Source of the DNA: JAGXLC01 sp041686375
Lineage (GTDB): Bacteria > Bacteroidota > Bacteroidia > Bacteroidales > UBA12077
Length of the DNA stretch: 64,000 nucleotides
Assembly (NCBI GenBank): GCA_041686375.1
Contig: JAWLEB010000001.1
Coordinates: 1-64,000, forward strand
Direction: 5' to 3'
Shown: positions 1 through 8,616 of the stretch, in pieces
How positions within the stretch are numbered: position 1 is the first letter of the stretch
Layout: each line of letters begins with the position of its first letter
Notes under the pieces: generated by a model
The model's input: only the letters and a program-made list of their open reading frames with translations
Databases searched by the model: none
What the model was told of the DNA's origin: nothing
Position numbers and translations under genes: made by a program

Positions 1-1
1 T

Positions 2-601
2 CTTCGTGAACCACAAAGTGGGAAGAAAAGAGCAAATATAATTATCATTACAAAATCGCCATCAGACCTTCAGCCCATCCAGCGGCGGCTGATGCTTAAA
101 AAGCTGAAGCCTTTCCCATACCAGAAAGTATTTTTTACCACACTTGTGTATGGTGAGCCTTTACCTGTTTTTCCGGATACCCCGGAAAAGAAGAAAACTG
201 AAAATACCGGGTATGGCATTGAATTAAATGCTGAGTCATCAATACTGTTGATTACCGCCATTGCCAATCCCGCTCCGTTAAAAAAATATCTTGAAGAAAA
301 TATTTCTGAAAATATCTATCCTGTTACATTTGGAGACCACCACAAGTTTTCAGTTAAGGATATTGATAAGATACAGAGACGGTTTGAAAAGATGAAGGGG
401 GAAAATAAGATTATCTTAACAACTGAGAAAGATGCGGTCAGGCTTAGAGAATATACTATTCTGAAAGATTCATTCAATGAAATATTGTTTTATATACCGA
501 TAAAGATCAAATTTTTAAATAACAGAACAGACGATTTTAACAGGGAAATTATTGAGTATGTTAGAAAAAATAAAAAACACAGCTTCCTTTATCCGCAGTA
601 A
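2..601 (+). CDS. lpxK: Tetraacyldisaccharide 4'-kinase LpxK, C-terminal part (5' end outside window)
   Basis: LpxK phosphorylates the 4' position of the lipid A disaccharide at the inner membrane. The frame is open from base 2 with no start, so only about the last 199 residues are present and the P-loop half lies upstream. Family marks seen: IIIITKSP near the left edge, GEPL, then TFGDHHKFSVKDI and ILTTEKDAVRL in the last third, which are characteristic of LpxK. Its 3' end overlaps the start of the purine nucleoside phosphorylase gene by about 44 bases in another frame, so the two are probably co-transcribed. The ATG at base 92 is internal, not the real start. Confidence 0.9.
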   Translation, partial: LREPQSGKKRANIIIITKSPSDLQPIQRRLMLKKLKPFPYQKVFFTTLVYGEPLPVFPDTPEKKKTENTGYGIELNAESSILLITAIANPAPLKKYLEENISENIYPVTFGDHHKFSVKDIDKIQRRFEKMKGENKIILTTEKDAVRLREYTILKDSFNEILFYIPIKIKFLNNRTDDFNREIIEYVRKNKKHSFLYPQ

Positions 602-1367
602 AACAGGAGATGATCCTGAGGTTGGAATTATTCTGGGAACAGGCCTCGGTGGAATGGTTAATGACATAGACATTAAAGTGACCATTGATTATGAAGATAT
701 TCTGGATTTCCCGGTTTCAACGGTGGATGGACACCACGGACGACTTATTTTCGGAGAACTGGGCGGAAAGAAGATTATCGCCATGCAGGGAAGGTTTCAC
801 TATTATGAGGGTTATAACATGCAGGAAATTACCTACCCTGTGCGTGTGTTAAATTTGCTGGGTATTAAGAGCCTTATTGTATCCAATGCAAGCGGGGGGA
901 TGGATCCTGATTTTGAAATCGGCGATATTATGATTATGAACGACCACATTAATTTACTGCCGAATCCGCTGATAGGAAAAAATATTGACGAGCTGGGTCC
1001 GAGGATTCTGGACATGAGTGAAGTTTATGACCCGGAACTTATCAGGATGGCTGAGGAGATTGCTAAGGAAAACAATATTAAGGTGCAGAAAGGTTGCTAT
1101 GTTGCTACTTCCGGCCCAACACTGGAGACTCCTAAGGAGTATGAATATTTCCGCCTTATTGGCGGCGATGCCGTGGGCATGTCAACCGTTCCGGAAGTCA
1201 TAGTAGCGCATCATATGGGCATCCCCGTTTTTGCGGTTTCTATAATCACCGATTTAGGTGTGCCCGGTAAAATAGAAAAGATATCGCACGAAATTGTACA
1301 GCAAGCAGCAGAAAAGGTAGAACCAAAACTGACCAAAATAATAGGTCTGTTGATTTCAAGACTTTAG
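558..1367 (+). CDS. Purine nucleoside phosphorylase (trimeric class)
   Basis: About 269 residues, normal for trimeric PNPs that split purine nucleosides with phosphate into base and ribose-1-phosphate in the cytoplasm. Seen: GIILGTGLGG near the N terminus, TVDGHHGRL, MQGRFHYYEGY, VSNASGGM, the purine-site stretch ATSGPTLETPKEY and GMSTVPEV. The ATG at 558 fits the family start MLEKIK; a TTG two codons upstream (552) is the alternative. The base-contacting region reads SIITDLGV, with Asp where mammalian enzymes carry Asn, so preference between guanine/inosine and adenosine cannot be stated. The start lies inside lpxK. Confidence 0.92.
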   Translation: MLEKIKNTASFIRSKTGDDPEVGIILGTGLGGMVNDIDIKVTIDYEDILDFPVSTVDGHHGRLIFGELGGKKIIAMQGRFHYYEGYNMQEITYPVRVLNLLGIKSLIVSNASGGMDPDFEIGDIMIMNDHINLLPNPLIGKNIDELGPRILDMSEVYDPELIRMAEEIAKENNIKVQKGCYVATSGPTLETPKEYEYFRLIGGDAVGMSTVPEVIVAHHMGIPVFAVSIITDLGVPGKIEKISHEIVQQAAEKVEPKLTKIIGLLISRL

Positions 1368-1737
1368 TTGTTAAGAACTTGGTCTCCATTGCAATTTTCC
1401 CGGTTTTGGTTTAACTGGTTGATGTGTCTTCTGTTTGTGTTTATCATGTAACATAACGATCAAGTTCTTCAGCACCTGCAAACGAAGCCTGCAACGTGGA
1501 ACCTGAAACAGTCATCAACACAGATTTTTTAGCAGTAGTTCCTCATAGCTGCTGGAATTGTTTAGTCTGGGGTGGTGTGCCCTCCCCAAACCCCTCTCTT
1601 GTCTGTGAAGAGAGGGGCTAAAGCCACAGCTGTTGTCTGTATCTTGGGGTATTAGACTTATTATGTTATTGCAGACTCTCATCCTGCCAACCTGGAACAA
1701 CCACCGAATAACCACCTGGAATTTGGCACTTGTTGAT
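1368..1737. other. Non-coding gap between convergent genes, with a REP-like hairpin
   Basis: 370 bases between the convergent PNP and MFS genes. No credible coding sequence. It holds one strong palindrome at 1591-1617 (listed separately) in a GC-richer patch; the rest is unremarkable. Confidence 0.7.
1583..1625. repeat. Interspersed palindromic repeat, copy 1
   Basis: CCCCTCTCTT (1591-1600) pairs perfectly with AAGAGAGGGG (1608-1617) across a 7-base loop. The outer sequence CCCCAAAC / GGGGCTAAAG is shared with a second copy in opposite orientation near 56941-56975. No T-run follows on either strand, so it is better called a repeat than a terminator, although it sits between convergent genes. 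Confidence 0.7.
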
Positions 1738-2928
1738 TTATCGCTTTATCGATCCCTCCTTCATTTCCTTCCTGTTCTTTCTTGCCAGTATTAACAAGAA
1801 AGGTATCGCCAGGAATGCCAGACCTGCTGAAACCTGGTATGTTTTTACCAGTCCTATTAAATCACCCATTTTGCCAACACTCAAGGATGCGATGGAATCA
1901 GACATGAACATGATGAACATGTATATTCCATTTATGAAGGAGTGGTGTTCCGTTGCTTTGTCCATTACCAGGGCAAGGACAACAGGTCCGGTGGCAAGCA
2001 TGAAGAAGCCCATGATTATCAGTACCGGCAGTACCCAAAAACCTTTTGACACCACAAAAAGAATCATGAGCAACGGAGTGGCTATGGTAACAAAAAGCAG
2101 CGTGTTTATTCTTCCAAACCTGTCAGAGAGGGTGCCTGAGAGGAATGTTCCCGCTGCTCCTGCTATCTGGTATATGGATAGCGACATGCCTCCAAACCAA
2201 AGGCTTTCGCCTTGGTCACTTAAATACGACGGTAGGAAATAGAGAATGGAATTTTTCATGAATGCCCGGAAGAATATGATGCCTGCAATCAGCAAGAAAA
2301 AGGGCATGTGCTTTCGAAAAGTACGTTTAAAGGCTTCTTTGGTATATTGCTCCGTTTGAGTCTTCGGGCGTATGTCAATATTGCCGAAACGGATGTATAA
2401 AAAGGCAGAGGCAGCAACTCCGAGTGGGATCAACCTGTATGTTCCTTCCAATCCCCACAGTGAAATTGCCCCGAGGATGATTATGGGACCTGTTGTTCGC
2501 GCCAGCTCTCCTCCGACCATATAAAAGCTCATTCCGCGCCCTGTTTTGTCTCCTGAGAATGCTTTTATCATTACGGGAGCCGGGACGTGAAAGAAGGCGC
2601 TGCTAATTCCCATGAAAAGCAGAAGGATAACAGCAACAATGAAAGTGGGCGCCAACCCCAGGAGACTCATGCAAATGCCTGTGATGGCAGGGGTAAAAAT
2701 GACAAAGTATCGAATTTTTAGCCGGTCAGCAAACATCCCGATTAATGGATTGAAAAGCGACGGGAGTCGCTGGGCTACAGTTAAAACACCGGCAAGTGAA
2801 TAGTTAATGGACAGTTTCTCAATAAGCAGCGGCAGCATTGGGGACAGGAATACAGAGTGCACATCATGAATAAAATGTGCTATGGATACGGAAAGTACAT
2901 TTTTTAATTGAAAAATTTTCCCTTTCAT
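1738..2928 (-). CDS. MFS transporter, fosmidomycin-resistance (Fsr)-like
   Basis: 396 residues with about 12 hydrophobic segments, the usual size for the major facilitator family. The N-terminal pattern (AHFIHDVHSVFLSPMLPLL, then PLIGMFADR after TM2) resembles the Fsr-like exporters, and a second SGTLSDRFGR loop occurs after TM8. By family it would export small molecules by proton antiport through the inner membrane; the substrate cannot be read. It stands alone, convergent with PNP. The C terminus is Lys/Arg-rich and cytoplasmic. Confidence 0.8.
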   Translation of the reverse strand: MKGKIFQLKNVLSVSIAHFIHDVHSVFLSPMLPLLIEKLSINYSLAGVLTVAQRLPSLFNPLIGMFADRLKIRYFVIFTPAITGICMSLLGLAPTFIVAVILLLFMGISSAFFHVPAPVMIKAFSGDKTGRGMSFYMVGGELARTTGPIIILGAISLWGLEGTYRLIPLGVAASAFLYIRFGNIDIRPKTQTEQYTKEAFKRTFRKHMPFFLLIAGIIFFRAFMKNSILYFLPSYLSDQGESLWFGGMSLSIYQIAGAAGTFLSGTLSDRFGRINTLLFVTIATPLLMILFVVSKGFWVLPVLIIMGFFMLATGPVVLALVMDKATEHHSFINGIYMFIMFMSDSIASLSVGKMGDLIGLVKTYQVSAGLAFLAIPFLLILARKNRKEMKEGSIKR

Positions 2929-3107
2929 CTGTTTTATGGTTGCCGCACCAGCTTTAGATCGTCATTTTTACAGGCTTGATTTAATTGAAAAAGCCGGTAT
3001 AACCGACTTTTTGCGTTTTCTTATTACCAGGGTAGGCTGGTTAATGATTGATTTTATTCATTTCCGTATGGTAACTTTCTGGAATACCTTACAAAAAAGA
3101 AGCCATT

Positions 3108-3680
3108 TTATTCAGATTTTTTATCGTCTTTAGGTTCGTCCTTTTTTTCTTCAGTTTTTTTCTTTGTTCCTGAAGTTTTCTTTGTATCGGAGGCTTTCTT
3201 TGTATCAGAAGCTTTCTTTGTTCCTGCCGCTTTTGTTGTTCCGGAAGCTTTCTTTGTTCCGGTAGTTTTTGTGGTTCCTGAAGTTTTCTTTGTGTCAGAG
3301 GTTTTCTTTGTGTCAGAAGCCTTTTTTGTATCAGAAGCCTTTTTTGTTCCGGCAGCTTTTGTGGTTTTGGTTGTTTTTGCTTCTTTAGGCTGGCTTTTGT
3401 TTTCAGTTGATTTTGCAGCAGTCTTTTTCTTAGGTTCTTCCTCCTTCTTTGTCTCTTTAGCTTCAACTTTTGATTCTTCTATTTTTTCTTGCTTCTTTAC
3501 ATCTTCCTTGGTTTTTTCTACATTGATGCCCTCCATCTTTTCCACTAATTCCGGTGCATTATCCTGTGGGTTTTTTACCAGAGCTTTTTTCTTGATTTTT
3601 TGTTTCTTCTTTGGTCTTCTTACTCCATACGAGCCAATAAATATTTTTCCTTTCTTAGTTTTTTTATCACCTTTTCCCAT
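3108..3680 (-). CDS. Thx-type small ribosomal protein with long Lys-rich hexapeptide-repeat tail
   Basis: 190 residues. Residues 1-27 (MGKGDKKTKKGKIFIGSYGV then RRPKKK) match the Bacteroidota 30S protein THX, which is normally only some 30-60 residues long. An acidic/lysine linker (about 40-108) follows, then eleven consecutive six-residue units at 109-174 of consensus A/T-S-D/G-T-K-K, and an acidic tail. The tail composition recalls histone-H1-like or nucleoid proteins. Known: THX binds 16S rRNA in the 30S head. Inferred: the tail adds nucleic-acid binding or is a low-complexity expansion. The gene is monocistronic, with a candidate promoter at 3723-3730. Confidence 0.75.
   Translation of the reverse strand: MGKGDKKTKKGKIFIGSYGVRRPKKKQKIKKKALVKNPQDNAPELVEKMEGINVEKTKEDVKKQEKIEESKVEAKETKKEEEPKKKTAAKSTENKSQPKEAKTTKTTKAAGTKKASDTKKASDTKKTSDTKKTSGTTKTTGTKKASGTTKAAGTKKASDTKKASDTKKTSGTKKKTEEKKDEPKDDKKSE
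3159..3356 (-). repeat. 18-bp tandem repeat array inside the Thx-like gene
   Basis: Eleven imperfect 18-base units (198 bases) encode the hexapeptides AAGTKK, ASDTKK, TSDTKK, TSGTTK, TTGTKK, ASGTTK and TSGTKK. Units differ mainly at positions 1-3 and 5. Such arrays can change copy number by slippage. Confidence 0.85.
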
Positions 3681-3722
3681 AATATATACATTTTATTGTT
3701 TAAGTCTTTTTTAGAGGATATA

Positions 3723-3730
3723 CAAAAATA
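3723..3730 (-). promoter_or_regulatory. Bacteroidota -7 element for the Thx-like gene
   Basis: The minus strand reads TATTTTTG, a perfect TAnnTTTG, about 43 bases before the ATG at 3680. The -33 region is only weakly TTTA-like. Confidence 0.4.
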
Positions 3731-3865
3731 CAAAAAATTCCACATTGTTAAAATATTATTGGTTATTGCTCGTGGTTACATTGTTTTATTATCCTCCGCA
3801 GCTCCAGCGAACAAGGACTGCCACTGCCACTGCCACTCCTCCATGCATCAAACATTCAAAATCGA

Positions 3866-4360
3866 TCATCCCGGATCGACCCTTCTTTCATAGACAATTA
3901 TAGAGAAAGGATATTGATGTTTTTCATCCTTCTCATGGTATATCCGGCTTTTTTCTTCCCATTCTTCCATATTAATTTCAGGGAAAAAGGTATCCGCTTC
4001 TTTTTCTGTGTGTACTCTTGTCAGGTAGATTTTTTCTGCAAGCGGCATGGCCATTTTGTATATTGTTTCTCCCCCGATTATAAAAGGTTCCGGATCCTTT
4101 TCGGCAATTTTTAATGCTTCTTCGAGAGAATGGACGACTATACAGCCTTCCGCCCTGTAATTGGTGTTTTTCGTTATGATTATGTTGGTCCGGTTAGGGA
4201 GCGGACGTCCTTGTGACTCAAAGGTTTTTCGCCCGGCAATAACATGATGTCCCTTTGTGGTGTTTTTGAAGAATTTCAGGTCATCAGGCAGATGCCATAG
4301 AAGTTTATTGTCTTTGCCTATTGCATTATTTTCGGCCGCTGCAGCAATCATTGATAACAT
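3866..4360 (-). CDS. folA: Dihydrofolate reductase
   Basis: 164 residues, full length for a chromosomal DHFR, which reduces dihydrofolate with NADPH. Seen: N-terminal MLSMIAAAAENNAIGKDNKL, the W-H-L-P-D-D segment with the active-site acid at D26, GRKTFES, the NADPH-binding IIGGETIY, and C-terminal FSIIVYERR. It lies about 100 bases downstream of thyA on the same strand. That pairing is functionally sensible because thymidylate synthase makes the dihydrofolate this enzyme recycles. Confidence 0.96.
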   Translation of the reverse strand: MLSMIAAAAENNAIGKDNKLLWHLPDDLKFFKNTTKGHHVIAGRKTFESQGRPLPNRTNIIITKNTNYRAEGCIVVHSLEEALKIAEKDPEPFIIGGETIYKMAMPLAEKIYLTRVHTEKEADTFFPEINMEEWEEKSRIYHEKDEKHQYPFSIIVYERRVDPG

Positions 4361-4461
4361 GGGAATAGTGTTTTAAATGATTTGTTATATGTTTGGTTTT
4401 CCTTGTAATTGCAGAATTTATTCAGTCCCCTGAACCATGCTCATACCCTGACAAGTGCTTT

Positions 4462-5256
4462 TCAGACGGCAACCTTTCCTTTTATATGTGGATGGGGATC
4501 GTAGTTTTCCAACTGAAAATCTTCGTATGAAAATTTAAATATATTTTTTATTTCAGGATTAATGCTCATGTTTGGCAGCTTTCTGGGTTCTCTTGTGAGC
4601 TGCAGTTTCACTTGCTCGGTGTGATTGAGGTAAATATGTGCATCACCGATTGTGTGAATAAACTCAGCTGCTTTGAGTCCGGTTGCCTGCGCTACCATCA
4701 TGGTCAGCAATGCGTACGAAGCAATGTTGAATGGTACTCCGATGAAAAGATCCGCACTTCTTTGGTATAGCTGACAGGAAAGTTTGCCATTGTTTACATA
4801 AAACTGGAACAGGATATGGCACGGCGGCAGCGCCATGTTGTCCAGATCTCCGACATTCCATGCGCTTACAATATGCCTCCTTGAATCCGGATTGTTTCGA
4901 ATGGAATTGATGACTTCTGTAATCTGATCAGTGTGTCCGCCGTCAGGATTTGGCCATGAACGCCATTGGTAACCGTAGATATGACCGAGATCACCATTCT
5001 CATCGGCCCATTGATTCCAAATCTTTACATTGTGGTCATTGAGATATTTGATGTTGGTGTCTCCTTTCAGGAACCACAAAAGCTCATATATGATCGATTT
5101 TACGTGTAACTTTTTTGTTGTCAGCAGAGGGAAGCCTTCCTGCAGGTCAAAGCGCATCTGATAGCCAAAAGTGCTTATCGTGCCGGTGCCTGTTCGGTCG
5201 CCTTTTTGTTCCCCTTTGTTTAACACGTGTTGTAGGAGATCCAGGTATTGTTGCAT
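4462..5256 (-). CDS. thyA: Thymidylate synthase
   Basis: 264 residues, identical to the E. coli ThyA length. Makes dTMP from dUMP using methylene-tetrahydrofolate. Seen: GDRTGTGT phosphate/dUMP loop, LPPCHILFQF with nucleophile C146, QLYQRSADLFIGVPFNI, and GDAHIYLNH. Start ATG at 5256 gives the normal MQQYLDLL. Transcribed with folA; divergent from the TetR/efflux operon across 168 bases. Confidence 0.98.
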   Translation of the reverse strand: MQQYLDLLQHVLNKGEQKGDRTGTGTISTFGYQMRFDLQEGFPLLTTKKLHVKSIIYELLWFLKGDTNIKYLNDHNVKIWNQWADENGDLGHIYGYQWRSWPNPDGGHTDQITEVINSIRNNPDSRRHIVSAWNVGDLDNMALPPCHILFQFYVNNGKLSCQLYQRSADLFIGVPFNIASYALLTMMVAQATGLKAAEFIHTIGDAHIYLNHTEQVKLQLTREPRKLPNMSINPEIKNIFKFSYEDFQLENYDPHPHIKGKVAV

Positions 5257-5325
5257 GGCTTTATGATTTTTCTGTAAAGGTAAAAAATTTGGACGATAAC
5301 GGGCCGGTTTTGAACATTTGATAAT

Positions 5326-5350
5326 ATTGGTCGAAAAATTGGTCGAAAAA
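5326..5350. repeat. Tandem 12-mer repeat, candidate regulator site
   Basis: ATTGGTCGAAAAA occurs twice with a 12-base period, immediately upstream of the -33 box of the TetR gene; a degenerate third unit (TTTGTTGAAAAAA) overlaps the -33 box. Possible binding site for the adjacent TetR protein, by position only. Confidence 0.4.
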
Positions 5351-5351
5351 T

Positions 5352-5382
5352 TTTGTTGAAAAAACGGAGGATCGTATATTTG
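5352..5382 (+). promoter_or_regulatory. Bacteroidota-type promoter of the efflux operon
   Basis: TTTG (5352-5355), 19-base spacer, TATATTTG (5375-5382) matches the consensus TTTG-N19/20-TAnnTTTG exactly. It leaves a leader of about 35-40 bases before the TetR ATG at 5425. Confidence 0.7.
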
Positions 5383-5424
5383 AATAATAAATTAAAAGAG
5401 TCGAAACGTCAATTGGTTTAAGAT

Positions 5425-6024
5425 ATGAACGAAAATATTGATAAAGAAGGGATTAAAGAACAGATTGTCACTATTGCAATGAATGTTTTCAGTAAGTTTG
5501 GGTTTAAGAAAACCACTCTTGATGATATAGCTGAATCACTGGGAAAAGGGAAAAGTTCAATCTACTACTATTTTAAGAGCAAAGAGGAAATTTACAAAGA
5601 AGTAATTAAGAAAGAAGCCGATTTGCTGAGAAATGAGATATATGAGAAGGTTATAAACAGGGATATCGATCCCAGGGAAAAGCTGCGTGATTATGTTCTG
5701 ATACGGATGCGTTTTTTACGTGAGCTTGTGAACTTTAATGAAGCGCTCAGGAATGATTATCTGAAAAATTTTGCCTTTGTGGATAAAATCAGGGAGCGCT
5801 ATGACAAAGAGGAACACGAAGTTATCGAGGGCATACTCCGGGAAGGCAGGGATAAAGATATTTTTGTTGTGGATGAGACCAATTTCGCTGCTATGGCATT
5901 TGTTACAGCGATGAAGGGCTTTGAAATCCCTTTGTTTATCAAACAGGAATTGTCAGTTGAAGATTTGGAAGAACAGTTGGATGCAATGTTACACATTTTG
6001 TTCTATGGCCTGGTAAAAAAATAA
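5425..6024 (+). CDS. TetR/AcrR family transcriptional regulator
   Basis: 199 residues. N-terminal helix-turn-helix at about residues 10-55: IVTIAMNVFSKFGFKKTTLDD followed by IAESLGKGKSSIYYYFKSKEEIY, the classic TetR DNA-binding signature. The rest is an all-helical ligand/dimer domain. It is the first gene of an efflux operon whose OM factor begins 34 bases later, so it is probably the operon's repressor and acts on the promoter/repeat region at 5326-5382. Ligand unknown. Confidence 0.93.
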   Translation: MNENIDKEGIKEQIVTIAMNVFSKFGFKKTTLDDIAESLGKGKSSIYYYFKSKEEIYKEVIKKEADLLRNEIYEKVINRDIDPREKLRDYVLIRMRFLRELVNFNEALRNDYLKNFAFVDKIRERYDKEEHEVIEGILREGRDKDIFVVDETNFAAMAFVTAMKGFEIPLFIKQELSVEDLEEQLDAMLHILFYGLVKK

Positions 6025-6057
6025 GGTATCAATTGTTAAATAATAAATACACGAGGA

Positions 6058-7563
6058 ATGAAGATAAGAGATTTTATTGTTATTTGGCTGATAACTATCC
6101 CCTTTCTTCTTCATGCTCAGGATGAGTATTCTCTTGAGCGTTGCCGGCAAATGGCTTTGGAGCATAATAAAAAGGTGAAGATTGCCAATGAAAATATACA
6201 ATCTGTAAGTTCATTGAGAAAATCAGCCAAAACCCGGGTTTATCCTAATATTCAGTTTAATGGTGGGTATATGCGGTCAAACAAAGACTTTCAGTTGTTC
6301 AGTGAGGATATGTTTTTACCGGTGGTTCCTAGCGAAGTCTACCAGGAAGGCTTTGAGGTTTTACGGGATAATCCTGAATTGTTGAGGGAAACATTTGTTA
6401 CTACTGAGATTCAGGGGAATCTGGTGCCAGTGGAAGATCCGAAGACGGGAAATCCTTTGTTTCAGGAATATGCTTATCTTCCAAAAGATGAAGCAATATT
6501 AGATATGCACAATGTCTTCTTCGGGTCGGTTGACTTGTTTCAGCCGATATATATGGGAGGGAAAATAAAGGAAACCTATAACATGGCTAAGCATGGTGAA
6601 CAGATGTTCGAAGCAAAAAAGGATGTGAGCATCTCAGAGGTTATTGTTGAAACAGATGAACACTACTGGAAGGTTATTTCGCTTCAGGAAAAAGTGAAAA
6701 TGGCTGAAGATTACCTGACAAGGCTGGATACTTTACTTAAGGATGTGAAGAATTTACAGGAGGAAGGGATTATTACCCGCAATAAAGTTATGAATGTGAA
6801 AGTGAAAAAGAATGAAGTGGAGTTGCAATTGCTTAAAGCCAAAAACGGACTTAAATTGTCGCGCATGGCGTTAAATCAGACTATTGGTTTGCCGCTGGAT
6901 ACGGTGATACAACTGTCTGATTCTTTTGATGAAAAACGTGAAATCCAGGATCCTTCGGAATATTTGCATACGGCATTGAATCAAAGACCGGAGATTGAAG
7001 CGTTGAACAGTGGTGTAAAACTGGCAGAATCAGGAGAACGTTTGATGCGGTCAAGGTTTTTGCCAAATGTGGGCTTAAAGGCTGGCTATACAATGATAAA
7101 CCCGAATCCATATAACGGGTTTGAGGCTGAATTTGGCGGCGATTTGAATGTTGGGGTTATGGTGAATATTCCTATTTATAACTGGGGTGAAAAAAAACAT
7201 ACACTAAATGCGGTGAAACATCAGAAACAGGCCAGTATGGAAAAGCTGGAAGAAACCAGGGAAATGATTTCCATGGATGTGCAGAAGGCTATATTTGAGT
7301 ATAAGGAGGCTTTTGAAAGGGTGGAAATGACCAATTCATCTCTGGAGCAGGCTGAGGAAAACCTGAAAATGACCAAAGACAATTTTGAAGAAGGCATGAA
7401 TAAGTTGTCGGATGTCCTTGAGGCTCAGTCATTATGGCAGGAGGCATATGCGGAGCATATAGAGGCAAAAACGGATTTACGCCTTCAGAAAACCAGGTTA
7501 ATTAAAGCTTCTGGCCGTATGAATGAATTGATTGATAATATTGAAGTTGAAAATAAAAAATAA
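6058..7563 (+). CDS. TolC-family outer-membrane efflux protein
   Basis: 501 residues with signal peptide (residues 1-20, ending LLHAQ) and two OEP repeats of long helices plus strands. The first repeat starts YSLERCRQMALEHNKKVKIANENI; the second contains AESGERLMRSRFLPNVGLKAGY and the terminal QAEENLKMTKDNFEEGMNKLSDVLEAQ typical of TolC-like proteins. It forms the trimeric outer-membrane duct of the tripartite pump encoded by the next two genes. GAGG precedes the start at 6058 by a few bases. Confidence 0.93.
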   Translation: MKIRDFIVIWLITIPFLLHAQDEYSLERCRQMALEHNKKVKIANENIQSVSSLRKSAKTRVYPNIQFNGGYMRSNKDFQLFSEDMFLPVVPSEVYQEGFEVLRDNPELLRETFVTTEIQGNLVPVEDPKTGNPLFQEYAYLPKDEAILDMHNVFFGSVDLFQPIYMGGKIKETYNMAKHGEQMFEAKKDVSISEVIVETDEHYWKVISLQEKVKMAEDYLTRLDTLLKDVKNLQEEGIITRNKVMNVKVKKNEVELQLLKAKNGLKLSRMALNQTIGLPLDTVIQLSDSFDEKREIQDPSEYLHTALNQRPEIEALNSGVKLAESGERLMRSRFLPNVGLKAGYTMINPNPYNGFEAEFGGDLNVGVMVNIPIYNWGEKKHTLNAVKHQKQASMEKLEETREMISMDVQKAIFEYKEAFERVEMTNSSLEQAEENLKMTKDNFEEGMNKLSDVLEAQSLWQEAYAEHIEAKTDLRLQKTRLIKASGRMNELIDNIEVENKK

Positions 7564-7567
7564 ACAT

Positions 7568-8605
7568 ATGAAGAGGATAATAATTGCTTTAGCTATACTT
7601 GCAACACTGCATTCCTGCAACACTGCAGACAATAAAGACCCGGAGGGCGATGAGAAATCTCGTGTTGTTGTTACTACGGAAAAATCAACAGAACGATCCT
7701 ATTTTCCGCAATTAAATTATACCGGAGTATCATATGCTGTCCGGGAAGCTAACCTTGGTCCTACACTGCCGGGGAAAGTGGAAAAGATACATCACAAAAA
7801 GGGCGACTATGTGGACAAAGGCGAATTGCTTGTTGAGTTGTCAGGGGAGATGTACGCACAGGCCCTGGCTGAAAAAAAGACGCTGGAAAAAGATTATGAA
7901 AGGACTGCCAGATTGCGGGAAAAGGGTAGCGTAACGCAGCAGGATTATGATCATGTAAAAGCTAAATATGAGGCTGCTAAAGCCAAAGCAAGAATGATGA
8001 AAAAAAACAGCGAGGTCAGAGCTCCGTTTGCAGGCACGATTGTCGATTACCTCGTTAAAGAAGGGGAGAACTTTTTATTTTCTCCTGGCTTGAAGGTTGG
8101 CTATTCTCATACTTCCGGTATTGTTCAGCTGATGAAACTGGACAAATTGACAGTTGAGATTGATGTAAATGAAAAAGATATAGGTAAAGTGCACGAGGGA
8201 CAGGAAGCTATTGTGGTTTTTGATGCTTTCCCCGATGATTCTCTGAAAGGGGAGGTGAAGAATATTGACCCCGCACTTTCTACTGCTACACATACCGGAA
8301 AAGCAGAAATTGAAGTCCACAATAAGGATCGTAAACTAAAGCCCGGAATGTATGCCAGGGTGATTCTGAAACAGGATGAAACAACGGATGTTTTTGTCCC
8401 TATGAATGCTGTTTACCGACAATCAGGAACTGGAAATCGCTTTGTATTTGTTGAAGAAGATGGTGTTGTAAAGAGAATACCGGTAGAGCAAATCTACACC
8501 CGGGGAGATTCGGTTGCAGTAGATGGACTGAAGGGCAATAAGAATGTTGTTGTCCACGGAAAGAATAAAATTATGGATGGAGATTCGGTAACTGTTGAAA
8601 ATTAA
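7568..8605 (+). CDS. RND efflux periplasmic adaptor (HlyD/AcrA-like) lipoprotein
   Basis: 345 residues. The ATG at 7568 is chosen because it gives a lipoprotein signal MKRIIIALAILATLHSC with Cys17 as the lipidated residue. Then come a biotinyl-lipoyl-like half (PGKVEKIHHKKGDYVDKGEL), a short alpha hairpin (KKTLEKDYERTARLREKGSV), the second lipoyl half (VRAPFAGTIVDYLVKEGE), and beta-barrel and membrane-proximal domains (GMYARVILKQ). It links the inner-membrane pump to the OM duct. It starts 4 bases after the OM factor stop and ends 11 bases before the pump. Confidence 0.93.
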   Translation: MKRIIIALAILATLHSCNTADNKDPEGDEKSRVVVTTEKSTERSYFPQLNYTGVSYAVREANLGPTLPGKVEKIHHKKGDYVDKGELLVELSGEMYAQALAEKKTLEKDYERTARLREKGSVTQQDYDHVKAKYEAAKAKARMMKKNSEVRAPFAGTIVDYLVKEGENFLFSPGLKVGYSHTSGIVQLMKLDKLTVEIDVNEKDIGKVHEGQEAIVVFDAFPDDSLKGEVKNIDPALSTATHTGKAEIEVHNKDRKLKPGMYARVILKQDETTDVFVPMNAVYRQSGTGNRFVFVEEDGVVKRIPVEQIYTRGDSVAVDGLKGNKNVVVHGKNKIMDGDSVTVEN

Positions 8606-8616
8606 AACGAAACTTT

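Noticed and set aside
3271..3714. 147-codon hydrophobic frame antisense to the Thx-like gene
   Set aside because: A by-product of the Lys-rich repeat read backwards (Phe/Val repeats); no start context.
3813..3840. Short GCCACT triplicate as a possible repeat or CRISPR-like array
   Set aside because: Only a few six-base units without spacers; no CRISPR array or cas gene was seen anywhere in the window.
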